A stretch of DNA of 64,000 nucleotides from Parus major. Its lineage: Eukaryota > Chordata > Aves > Passeriformes > Paridae. Position 1 is the first letter of the stretch; each line of letters starts with the position of its first letter. Both the position numbers and the translations under genes were made by a program. This document shows positions 24,577 through 36,822 of this stretch, piece by piece. The notes beneath the pieces are model-generated. The model did no database searches. It worked only from the letters and a program-made list of their open reading frames with translations, and was not told the DNA's origin. The stretch is taken from the NCBI RefSeq assembly GCF_001522545.3, contig NC_031783.1, positions 1,242,088 through 1,306,087 of the forward strand, read 5' to 3'.

Positions 24577-25075
24577 TCATGGAATCATGGAGTAGTTTAA
24601 GTTGGAAAGGACCTTAAAAACCATCCAGTTCCACCCCCTGCCATGGCAGGGACACCTCCCACTGTCCCAGGCTGCTCCAAGCCCCATCCAGCCTGGCCTT
24701 GGGCACTTCCAGGGATCCAGGGACAGCCACAGCTTCTCTGGGCACCCTGTGCCAGGGCCTGCCCACCCTGCCAGGGAACAATTCCTTCCCAATATCCCAT
24801 CCATCCCTGCCCTCTGGCACTGGGAAGCCATTCCCTGTGTCCTGTCCTTCCATCCCTTGTCCCCAGTCCCTCTGCAGCTCTCCTGGAGCCCCTTTAGGCC
24901 CTGGAAGGGGCTCTGAGGTGTCCCTGGAGCCTTCTCCTCTCCAGATGAGCACCCCCAGCTCTCCCAGCCTGGCTCCAGAGGGGCTCCAGCTCTAAGTGAC
25001 CAACTCAGTGGGCTCCTCTGAACTCACTCCAGCAGGGCAACATCTTTCTTGTGTTGAATTCTTGACTGAGCCCAG
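24577..25075 (-). repeat. well-preserved CR1 LINE 3' region
   Basis: Begins with the terminal repeat ATCATGGAATCATGGA, then GTTGGAAAGGACCTTAAAAA, CACAGCTTCTCTGGGCACCC, CCTTCCCAATATCCCATCCA and CTGGAGCCTTCTCCTCTCCA. It is nearly identical over about 330 bp to the copy at 62808-63188. Confidence 0.93.
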
Positions 25076-26290
25076 CTCCTTCATCTTCTCCTTGCAAGAC
25101 TCACACTCCAGCACCATGAGAACCTGAGAGCCCCAACACCAAAACCAGCTCCAAAAGGTCACCACTTTCTACTTTCTTCATGCAACCTCTGACATCAGGC
25201 ATCCCCTTCAGCCAGGACCAGAGCTGGGGCCTTGCTCTGAGCTGCCTTTGTTCCTTCAGTTGGTGGAAGGGAACCACAACAACTACAGCTACACCAATTC
25301 CTCCTTTTATTGAAGCACTTGAGGAAATAAAGACTTCTTGATCCTGAAATATTAATTTTTGAGCACTCCCGGAGCTTTATCATATATTTATATCTGCTCT
25401 TGCTCTTTAGTGTCAATCCAGGACAAACTGTCAACGAGTTCCCAGAAACACAGCGTAGGTTTGGGATGGAAAATCAGCCAAGGGACCAGTCTGGTTCCCT
25501 TCCATGACCAACTCTCCTGTGGCCAGGACATCCCTTCTTTCTAGAGGTTCCTTCCTCCCCACCCAATGTCAGCACTCCTGACCATTCACTGGAGCAGGAC
25601 AAGCACATTTATGCAGAAAATGGCATTTTCTACTGGTGATAACCTGCAATGAATTGAAACAGGACAACTGGATTTTTCCTGTTTAATAAAGCAATGGTGG
25701 CATGCAAAAATCCCTCATCAAAGCAGAAGGGAGGGAAAACAAAGGTCTAATTCTGCAGCAGGAAACCATGCAAAGGTGAGTACTTGATGGTGAATGGGGC
25801 CATAAAATACCCAGCAACACTACACAACCCTCCCCAGAGGTGCCAAGAGGCTCAGACAGACATGAAGAGTTTCCCAAGCTGATGACACACTCCAGTTCCT
25901 GGGAATTTCTTGGTCCCATTGCACCAAACCTCCAGACAGTTCTTGCACAGTTTCTATTTAGTTTCTTCTTTTCCCACACTGGACACAGCTCTGGCAGCTC
26001 AGATGTGCTCCAGCAGCCAGGGAGAGAAGAGGCTGGCAGTTTTAATGAGAAGTTCCCAGGGGAAAGCTGAACTCTGCTAATGAGAGGTCTGAGAGAAAAA
26101 ACCACTGGCCCAGCCGTACAGAGTGCACTCAGCACAGGAGTCTGCTGGCAGCCAACAAACCACAGAACACGCTCTCAAGCTGCAGCTGTCCCTGCTATTT
26201 ACTCTCTTGTCACCTCCCCAAAAACAGGGATTGCCTGTCAGATGTGAGGGTGAGAGGGGACATCTTGCTGTGGCACAGGCAAGAAAGGAC

Positions 26291-26415
26291 TTCACAGAAT
26301 CACAGAATGTCAGAGCTGGAAGGGACATGATCACAAGGATCGTGACTCCAACTCCTGGCCCTGCACAGGACACCCCAACAATCCCACCCTGTGCCCGAGA
26401 GCTTTGGGCAATTCC
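26291..26415 (-). repeat. CR1 LINE 3' end
   Basis: TTCACAGAATCACAGAATGT is the reverse complement of the CR1 terminal octamers. It is followed by GAGCTGGAAGGGACATGATC and CAACAATCCCACCCTGTGCC. Confidence 0.9.
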
Positions 26416-28421
26416 AACACTGTAAATGCAAGTGCTTGCAAGGGGTGCAAGTGGGACAGACAACACACTCCTCTATCCTCCACCAGCCATGAAGAGACAC
26501 TAGGGAATGTGTTCAGAGTGTGGGGGGAAACTGGAAGAGGGCAGAAGCACAGCTGGGACAGGAGCACCCTGAAAGCACCCTGAAAGCTCTTGTGACACAC
26601 ACCAAAGTCTGGCTTTGATGGAGAAAGGAACTTGAAGAGACTGTCATGGCTTTCATGGCTGAAATCCCTGGGTTTTGCTCAGGAAAAGGAGGGAAGGGGC
26701 AGAGTCTTAGGAGGGATCTGCCCATCTGAAGTTACTGGAGTTGCTGCAGGAATGCCAAGTGACACACACCTGGAGGGCGTCTGCCTCACGCTGGCTTCTC
26801 TCAAAGCCTAGGGACACACAGGGAGCGTTACCCTAAATTGATGGACAGAAGACAAGAGACTTTCATCATTCTTCATCAAAGCAGAATCAGAATCTGGAAG
26901 GCTTGTGTTGTGAGAAAAACAGGCTGGGCATGATTAGCCTTTAATATATCTTAATTGCTGCAGTGTTGTAAGAAATGAGCTCTGAGAAGAAAACCGGTTT
27001 GGCTGGCAGAGTACAGGCACGCTGGGACAAGACCATTCCCAAAAGCTCCTTGGCTAATGAGCAGGTTTCCCATAAGTCTGCCAGGGCAACAATTACAATC
27101 CCTGGGGATACAAAAGGAAGAGGCAGACTAAGTATTCCAAGGAGGTCAGCAAAGTCCAAGTTCTAGCTTTGCTCAGAAGTTTTGTAGGCTCTGGATTCAC
27201 AAGCTTTTGATGGGGTCTCTTCTCACCTTAAAGCAGCACCTCCTGCACCTGTCCAAGGTTATTGAGATGAAGGGCCCAGATGAGATGGCCAACAGCAATG
27301 TGACTTCTTCAAAACCCAGGATGGAGGCACTCAGTAGCATGGGATCATCATGGGATAGGCTTTGGAGAAGCAGGAGAATGGCCCAGGAAAGTCCCTCTGG
27401 AGCCCCAGCCCTGGAGACAGCCACCAGCACAGCCTCAGCTCCTCCCAAGCTGCACTATTTCTCATTAAGATCAATTCCAGCCTGTTGTTATAATTAATAA
27501 CCTCATCTTGCCTCCCTGCATGCAAGCAGGGGAAATTTCTGCAGTTGCAATCACACTTTACTTCAAAGAAACCAATTTAGTAGAGCACTACTGCTGCCAT
27601 CATTCCTCTTACTCAATGACTTTATTTACCTTTTCTGTACCTAATTTCCCCAGCCCTTTGTGTGCCTGGGGAAATTAAAGCAAAAAATACTGAGATCCAT
27701 TTGCACCCAAATATTATAGCAGGGGGAGGAAATTTGTGTCCTTAACTCAGGCCAGCACCGTGCTATGGCCATGAACACATTGATTCGGCTCGAAAAGGTG
27801 ATGAACTGAACAGCCTTGCTTTGACCAAAATCTACATATAATGGATATTTGAACCCTCTCAAGAGCAAATACAGAAAGAAGGTAGAGCAGTTTTATAGGG
27901 GTTTGTCACACTGGCATGAAATTGCTGTAACCTGGGTGTAGAAAGCACAAAGGACTTTTGGTTCTGCCAAAACATCGGTGAGTGCTTCAGCATGCCTGCA
28001 GCTCCCAAAAAAAGCTGCTTTTTCAGGGGAAAAAAAGCCCATAGTTCTCCAGAAAATGCAACACAAAAATTCAAGAATTTTATCTTTTTTTTTTTTCAAT
28101 AAAAGGCCTGAATTGCAGAAGACTGATGGCCCCACGTTCTGCTGGATACTTGTAGCTTCAGCTTCTTGCACACTTGGAGCAAGAAAACGCTTTGAGAAAC
28201 GTAGTTTTGATTTTTAGAAAGCCTGGTAAAAACGGGATCAGCTACCCTGTATGGTTCTTATAACTACACTAAATCTGTGGTCTGAGCAGAAAGTTTGCCA
28301 GGTAAAATAAACTTGTCCAGCAAAATTTGTGACCACCTGAAACAGAGGAAGCACTGAATGTGTGATCCGGTCACATCACCCAGGGATGGGAACACAGATC
28401 TCCAAACCTCCTCTGGTGTTA

Positions 28422-28450
28422 GGTTTTTATACATAAGATGTATAAAAACC
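28422..28450. repeat. perfect 29-bp inverted repeat (13-bp arms, 3-nt loop)
   Basis: GGTTTTTATACAT, loop AAG, then ATGTATAAAAACC, the exact reverse complement. It is an isolated AT-rich hairpin inside the 5' intron. No adjacent transposon or gene was recognised. Confidence 0.9.
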
Positions 28451-31400
28451 AGGGAGTATCAAGAACAGCAGGGAGAGGATTTATGACTAATGCACCAGCT
28501 CTAGGACTAGTAAGATGCTGGGGAGGAACAGCTGGGAAGATGATGTTCTTTAATATTACTGCTACACTAATTCATTTCAAATCATGGCAGGTTTTAATTT
28601 AAACACCCAACAGAATTCTTGAGCAGGAAAAGTGGGAGGGATGGCCAGAAGAGCTCAAAATGGAAGGATTTCAGATGAAAGGTGGGAGGGAATGGAGTAG
28701 AGGACATCTCTTTGGGTGTCTCACGTCTGGAGAGCGAGGTATGGGACAGGTTTGGGGAGCTGCAGGTGATGCTCTGTGAGCAGCTCCATGCCCCCACCTC
28801 ACTCTCACAGCCACCACCATCACCAGCTCAGCTCCAAAACACCACCCTGTACCTTCAGAGAGTAAATAAATCCCTTCTTCCCAGTGTGAGAAGGACATTC
28901 AGAGCCATTTGCTGCCTTTGAGGCTGCTGGGGGATGGTGGAGGTGGCTGCCTGCCCCTCACGCAGCCCCACACGGTTTTGGGGAGCTGGAGCCATCGTGG
29001 CACTGACACAGCCACAGGAAGGAGGTGGGAGGGCACTGCCAAACACCCCTCTCCTTTTGTCCCACCAGCTCCCAGCCCTGCATCAGGCAAGCTGCTATTT
29101 GCTTCAGAAACAACCATCTTTTTCCCTAAATTCTGCCTGATAAATCAAAGTATAGCTCCAGGGTGCAATTAATACAAAAACCAACAGTAGTAAGAGCTTG
29201 GTACCATTTGGGATGGAGGGAGAGAGAAAGACTCATGTTTCCATAAGGTCTGAGATTAAGGAGAGCAGGACTACAGCCTGGCAGAGCCCCCAGCCTCCTC
29301 TTCCTCCTCTCCTAAGGCTTTAACTTGGCCACCATCCCAACTCCCAGCAGAGCTGCTGCTGGAAACTCTTCCTCCAAACGAGGAGAGTTCTCAAGCCAAG
29401 CTCTGCAGTTGCATTTTCCCATGGCAGAGCAGGCAGTGCCCTCCCCGTGGCTGCCAGTGACACTGGGGCAGCCCAGGCAGGACCATCCTGGAGAGCTGGA
29501 AGGCAGCAGGCACTGAGCTCCATGGCCAGCAGCTGTCAGGCTCCTCAGCATGATTAACAGCCCTTAATGAAGAGCTAAGCCAGTCCTGGACCCCAGGAAA
29601 GCAGCTCACGCTTAATATCTCAGCCAACAAGCTTTGCACTGTCCTGCAGGGAGAAAGAAAGAGTGCCAGGGGCCAGAGGAAGAGAGAGGAGCTCTGGCAG
29701 CTCCTGGCATCCCTGGAGCTCAGTGTGGCTGATCAGGGCACAGTAATGAAGCCACTGCAGCCACGCTGCAAACGTCACCCGGCAGCGAGGGACAGGCGAG
29801 GATGGAGGGTCCCCCACAGCACAGCCTGCTAGCTCTCACCATGCCTGGCCATGTCAGCAGCTCCTTGGGTGACAGAAGGTCAGAAGGCAGAGGACAAACC
29901 TGAATGTCCCCTCCTATATCAGGAACCCTGTCCAAAGATGCACAGAGCAGAGTCCCAGTTGAACTGGGTACTGCAGTTTGTACACACACACTCTTCACTG
30001 AGCCCTTGGCTCCACACACAACTTCCAAGTACACCTGCACTCCCTGCTAGGTGCTGGGAAAGACACACCGAGGCCAAGCTGCTGTGCTGGAGCCAGACCC
30101 CCCTGCTGTACTGACCTGGGCTGGAGAGGGGCCACCACAGACAGCAGCAAACCCCAGCAGCCTCACAGATGGCTCCTGCCTTTCCTGCTCCCGGAGCATC
30201 AGCTCCATCTCCAGCCCTGTTCCCCTTCCCAGGTCATGTCAGGTCACGCAGCTGAATGCAAGAGCACACAAAATTCCTTGCTGCATCAGGCAAGCTTTGG
30301 GGAGCCCGTTGCCAGCTGCAGCAGGCTCTGCTCTCCTTGCAGGCTTGGGGGGCAGGAAGAGCAAGATGTGGGAGAAGCTGCCTCAGGTGCTGCCCAGACT
30401 CAGGGCAAAGGAACCAGCATCTCCCCCACGCAGTAAAGGAAGAAGCAATTTATTGTGACAAATGGTGAAAGCCTGCAGCGGGGCTGGCCCTTCCTGTCAA
30501 AGCTGGTGAACCACACCAGGAGAGGGGAGTGCCTGGCAGTCAAGTGGGATATGCATCACTCCTGGGGGGAAAACCATCAGCAACTCAGAAGAACCAGGCT
30601 GCAAGAGATCCCTGCCTGCCCACCTGGGATGCTGGTGAGCACCATGTGAGGCAGCCAGCCACCACTGCTCACCCCCACTCTCAGGGCTGCTAACTGTCCC
30701 CTGCTCCAGAGGGGTCATGCCTTGGCCCTTCAGCCTCAAAAAGGGGTTGAAGGTTTGGGCAGAAGTGTCTGGGACAGGGTTAGGGAGCATCCAGCAATGT
30801 AGCACAAGTGGGATGTTCATATCTGCATCTCAGACTCATAAGTGAATTTCTTGTTGACTGTGAAGAGTTCACAGGAAGGACAGGAAATAAAATTTGTAAC
30901 TTTTAAGGAACCTGAAACAAGGAGAGCCTGGGATGTCAGTTGTCTGAATTAGCCAGGAGAGAACAGGGAGAAGCAAAGGAATTCCAGTGTCCATTTGACC
31001 TCTAGTAAGTACAGAGATGGTGTGTCCTCCTCAGCTTGCAACACCTGCCTGGCTGCCACATTCCCTTTTTCCACAAAGTATCTGGAGGGTTCCAGACCAA
31101 GCTGGTTCCCACTGCAACCCAAGAAACACCATCAGCACCCGAAAAGAATATGGCTTCACACCTGTCCAGACTTCTCTGTGTCTACCTGTGCAGCTCTGTG
31201 CCTGCAGCAAACAGTGGTGTTTTATAGAGCCTTGGATTCTCCTTCCATGGGAACTAGACAGCAGCCAAAGCACTGACAGACCAAGTCTAAGACAAATTCA
31301 GAAACGAAATGTGACTCTCTCAAGTCCTGGCAATGCACCTTCACCATCCTCTGAATTCTTCTCACTGTACAGCAGAATGATTTCCCAGCCTTTGGGTCAA

Positions 31401-33052
31401 TCTGGAGTTGCTCTTTCTGAGCTGCAATAGCCACGTGTGGGAGAACACACTTCCCTGCATCCCAGAATAGAAAGCAGCTGGAGTTGCATGTGAACACTGC
31501 AATGGGAAGATGAAAGACTTCCAGACACTCCTCTTTTTCCACAGAGCCCTTTATGGGCTCTTCTCCCCACTCTCACTTCAGCTCCTTCAGCTGCTGATCC
31601 TCCACAGGTGCTGAACTTCCAGATGCTCCTGGAGGCTTTTCCATTTTAAAATTTATTCTATTTAAATAATATGGGCATATGGTTTATTACAGCTATTAAA
31701 GGGTGTGTGTAAGTACGTGGGGGGAATCTGATCCTGAGATCCAGAAGGCTCCCAGGACCTCTGAGCACCCTGGCATTGGTGCTTGTCCTCAGGAGCAGAG
31801 CCAGCTCCGCCTGCAAGCATCACCCAAGGGCTATGAACGAGTTTCCACATCACACCACGTCCTTCAGTGCTAGTGAGGAGGTTTAAACCAGCCCAGGAGA
31901 TATTCAGGACTGCTGTGCCCTTTCTAGGACAGCTGCCACTCCCTGAACAGAATGAAGGCCAAATCTTCAGGACAAGATTAGTGCCAGGATCTAACCAGGA
32001 GCTTATAGAGGGCTTCCATCACTCCAGTACCACTAACAAAAGCTCTGTGTATGAGCTGAGTTGGCACAGCTGGATAAAGACCCCACAGCACAGGAGCTCA
32101 GCTTCTCTTGGGAGAGAAAAGGATCCCAGGAGAAACCTGCAGATGTGTCCCTCACCCCAGCTGCCAGGGTACCACGGGAGGAGCTCACAGATCTGGGCAT
32201 GGAGATCCTTGGTGTAAGGTTTGATCAGCTCTCTGCAGGTTCCATTTGAAATGGGCTCAAGAGTAGCACAGGCTGTTCTTTGAAGGAAGCACAGGGATGT
32301 AGGATATGGCATGTAGGCAGGGAGGCTTTCCAGCTGAGAACATGGGAAGGAAGGGAAGTACTGATGGGGCTGATACCCACAGTTATGTTTCACAATACAG
32401 CTTTACCTGCTCTCACCAGGGAGGGGAGGAGGCAAGGAAAGGAGCAAGAAGCTGAACTCATTAAGCTTCTCTCTCATCTGAGGAGTTGGGACAGCTTCAG
32501 CAAGGAGGGTGGACTCATGGGACCAAAGGACACTTGTTCCATCCATTTAGTTCCCCACACCTGAGGTATGTTTGAACAGCCACTTCAAAAGCAACCCCTA
32601 AGGAAAACATGCTGGATGAAGAGAAACCTCTACTTGTTTTTGTGTCTCTGCCTTTAAGCCAATTAAGAAATTTCTTTTTAAATGAGGGTCTGTGGTCTGT
32701 CTCAAAGAGCCTGCACTCCCCAGAGAAAAGAGAGGGGTGAGGTGTCTGCTCACAGCCAGCACTGCAGGGACTTGTGCTTCTCTACAAAAAAAAGAAACCC
32801 TGCTCCAAAGCCCCAGAATCTGTTTTCTAACACAGTTCTGCAGCAGGTGCCTCTCCCCTTTGCACCTCGGGTTTTTTTCACCGGTACACCACACAAAAAG
32901 CAAGTGGTGTTGACATCAGGCAGAGTTCTTGTGTCTTTCAACACTTGCCCAGTGTTTGAAGAATACAGCATGGAAAATGCCTTTGAAGTTTCACATCCAG
33001 CCAAGAAGAAGCCAAGACAAAGGCTGGTCTGTACTTTATCCTGGTCTCATAT

Positions 33053-33255
33053 TCACAGAACCACAGAATGGGCTGGAAAAGGACCTCAAAGTCCATCTCA
33101 TTCCAAGGGACACCTTCCACTGTCCCAAGTTGCTCCAAGGCCCATCCAACCTGGTCTTGGACACTTCCAGGGATGGGGCAGCCACAGTTTCTCTGGGACA
33201 CCTGTGCCAGGGGCTCACCATCCTCACAGGGAAGAATTCCTTCCTTACATCAGGG
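33053..33255 (-). repeat. CR1 LINE 3' end
   Basis: ATTCACAGAACCACAGAATG, the terminal octamers, then GGCTGGAAAAGGACCTCAAA, TTGCTCCAAGGCCCATCCAA and CACAGTTTCTCTGGGACACC. It explains the 278-residue plus-strand open frame over this stretch. Confidence 0.9.
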
Positions 33256-36200
33256 TGGTCAAGCTCAAATGGGATGGAAGGGGGCTACAATCACAGGCAG
33301 AACATATCCAAGGACACAGAACTGGCAGCTGGAAAACATTTGCTGGGACAAACAGCTCCTGCTGTGGGACTGTGCAGACAGATCCCTTGCATGGATTAAA
33401 CAGCAAAAGCTTTGCCTTTCACACACCACTCAGAGCTATTTTCCATCACTCCTCCCAGCCCACAGAGGATACACACATTCTGCATCAGGTAACAAAAGCA
33501 CCTGCATGTGCAGGGTAGTTTGGAGGGACAGGTCCATTTGCTCAGATGAAGACCACCTTGTACTGTCTTCAAAAACAGGGAACAACTTTAGGATCACACA
33601 CCTGAACAACAGCATTTGGAACTTCTGCTGGCACCTCTCCTATTCCATGTTTGAGGCAGTTCCACACCGCTTCCCAACACACCTGATGTTTGAACTGAAG
33701 GCTGGGGTGGGAAAAGAATTTTTTGTTTCCCAGGACTAGAGAGATGTGGGACTAAGGCTATGGGCCCATAGCTGGAAAGAGCCAGGAAAACCTGATGGGA
33801 CTGTAAACTCAGGACTCACTCACATCCCCTTACTCCCACTGCAACTTCCCTCACACGAGGAGGCTGCAAGAGGAGATTTACTGGTGGCTGCCAAGCCAAA
33901 TTGCTGCTCAGCTAAAGATTTATGCTGCAATTTTTAGTGCTGTTAAAATAGAATTGGAAGAGTGGTGGGGAAAGAGAAAGAGGGAATGAAAGACAGGGGA
34001 GGGAAAATGGATCAGGAGCAACACCACAGCTCCAAAGCTGTTTGCTCCATCTCTCACATCTCTATTGAACCAATCACTCTGCATTTCCAGCTGCTGTGCT
34101 CCAGCCTTCAGACCCTGCAATGCCAATGCCTGGGCTTGCTGCACACACAGGGTGCAGTTAATAGAAATCAGTCCATCTCCACTGCACCTGAACTGTCAGG
34201 CTCAATAAATACAGCTGGCAGAGAATGGCACAAAAGGGACAGGGTATCTGCAGGCTGCTGGCTGCTCACACGACTTCCACTCTGCAGTCACCAAGGACAG
34301 GAGAAGGGATGCCCCCATCCCAAATGTCACTCATTGCCTTCTCATTCTGGCACTGGTTAAACACCACTCCTATCTGCTGAGGTCAGAGGGGAGCTAAGTT
34401 ATCCCCTCCAGGAACTTGTCAGCTCTGCACACTAGATCTGGAGAAAAAAGGCTGTCAAGTCATGGAATGATGCCCCTGCATGTGCAAAGAGCCATGGGCT
34501 TCCCCCACTGAGGCCCCCATTGCCCCCTCCCCTGAGAAGCCAAGGAAAGGCCAGAGTGCTCTGCAGCTCCCAGGGAATCCTGGCTCTGCTCTGCACAACT
34601 GGGTGACACACAATCTGAAAAAAATCAAAAGCAAAACCTCTTCAGTGAACTTCAACAGAGCAGCTTTCCTTTGCAATCAGAGAAATTCCCCATGCCTTGA
34701 GCCAGCCCTCTGTCCTGTACTGCCAAAACCATGGAGGAATTTCAAAATTACAGCCAAAGAGACTTTGGCCTTTCATTCAGCCCCTGGGCATCCCTGCAGA
34801 AAGAGCCAGGCCAGGCTCATTCTAGAAACCACCCTAGAGCTGGGGGTTTCAGTTTATTGAGAGGTCAAACTGACCCCCAGGCACTGGGGAGCTCTCATGC
34901 CCTGCCACTGAAGTACCTCCTTGAGGTGCCCCAGACAGCAACTGAGTGAAGTTCCTTCTTGCAAGGGAGATGGGAGAGGATGGGATCCTGTGCACAGGCT
35001 GAGTCCCACAAAGAGCCATGGATTTGTTTGTGTGTGTGCTCCTGACCTATAAAGGTCACTCCTCTTTCTCATGTGCCCTGAACTTTAGAGGTGACAATTA
35101 GCCACAGTTCCCTAGAGGCTGAATGGGATAAAACACACTGACCTTCCTGAGGTTTGGCTGGGAATGCTTCATCATGCACAGCCAACTTGGCATTTTCATT
35201 TTCTTGCACTGGCAGCTTCTAGGACAGTCCTGGGCCAACACTCAAGTGCCAGTGTGCAGGTGAAATAGCTCTGGGTGTGCTGAATGGACCCTGGCCTGCA
35301 TCCTCTGACACAGCATCCTGTGTAGGTAGTGACAGGGTTCCCTCAGCACAAAACCCTTCCTGCCCCATCAGCACCAAGTACAGGTGCCTCGAGGCTATCC
35401 CAGTCACAGATCCAGGATCCCTCAGCAAACAGCAGGCTCCAGGAGGACACAGGAGCACTGCAGCACAGCAGAAGCCCACCACAGTCCCAATGCCCCATCA
35501 AACACAGGCTCAACACAGGAATCCACACTTGGCCTCAGATTCAGTTTGGCATCACTGGGCCCTTTCAAAACAGGGACTGTTTGGTTTTCTCCAGCCTCTT
35601 GAAGACAGAGAGGAGGATTTGATGGGTTACATGGATGGGGGGAATAGAGCAGAATAATGCTGTGCTGGAGCAGACTGAGCCACATGACCACCCAGCACCC
35701 CAACCTGCTCCTTCTGTTCATAACCCAAACTCCAGAGCTATTGCCACCTTAACTGAGCCAGCAACACATCTGGCTGACTCCAGGAGCAGGCAGACAGGCT
35801 GGAACTGCCAGGGAAGCCCCTACAAGTTATACTGTACCCTGGAGGCCTCCAGGCTGGGTAATTCAGACCATAACACTGCTTACTGCCTTGTAAAGATGAA
35901 ACACACTTAACTTAGTGTTTTGACAGCTGGAATCTAGAGGATGCTCCTGGCTGCAGCATGTGCCATTAACCCTTCTGAGTCCATGTGCCAGAGGGAAGCA
36001 TCCTGCCAGCACAGCAACCCCAGAAAAGCCAGGCTGGGGCTGCTCCAACAGCTCAGTGTCCCTTCCCTGCAGCACAACACTGAGTTTTCTATCAAGGAGA
36101 GCAGCTTCTGCTGTTGTTTAAAGCTCCTGAACCTCATCAAGTCACACACACACACTCACAGATAGCCCTGGGTAAGCTCAGCACACGTACTCCTCAAGGA

Positions 36201-36798
36201 CACTCTGAAGGACATCACTGCTGACCTGCACAGGACAGGAGGAAGGAGCACACATGCCCTGGAGACTGAAATACTGCAGCAAACACAGGGCCCTGTCAGC
36301 TGCTGTGCCCTCCCCACCACACTGGCACCAAGAGCAGTCCCTGAGCAAGCCAGGGCTGCAGTGCCCACACCAGTGTGCTGAGAAGACACACCTACTGTAG
36401 GAAAACATAACCCAGGGAAAACAGGTCACTGGGTGAAGCTTTGCTGGAGATTTGCTAGGGTGTGTGTGCTCAGTGCCAGTCACTGCATGTGCCACAGGGG
36501 CTGCTGGGCAAGACAGCAGCAATGTCACTGATCAGTGATCCATGGGCTGCAGCCTGAAGCTCCTGCAGAACAAAAGTCTTTCCACATTCCAGAAGCACCA
36601 AGTGTTTCCATGTTTGTCCCTCCCCACACACAGACACAGCAGCTGTGGGTAAAGCAGCAGAAGCCTCAGCTCCTGGGCAGGGAAGGTACAGCTGGTGGCA
36701 TGGGTCTGATGGAATGTCCCAGTGCCAGACAACACCAGGGCTCTGAATGAAAGGTGTCCTCTCCTTGGTGTCCCAAGGAAGCAGGGGAAAAAATACAG

Positions 36799-36822
36799 GT
36801 ATATATATATATACACACACAC
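36799..36822. repeat. (AT)n(AC)n microsatellite
   Basis: Compound repeat of about seven AT units followed by about six AC units. Confidence 0.9.

Noticed and set aside
32682..33518. 278-codon plus-strand frame
   Set aside because: The centre is a reverse CR1 3' end; no homology in the rest.
36140..36160. Short CA run
   Set aside because: Too short and common to merit a feature.
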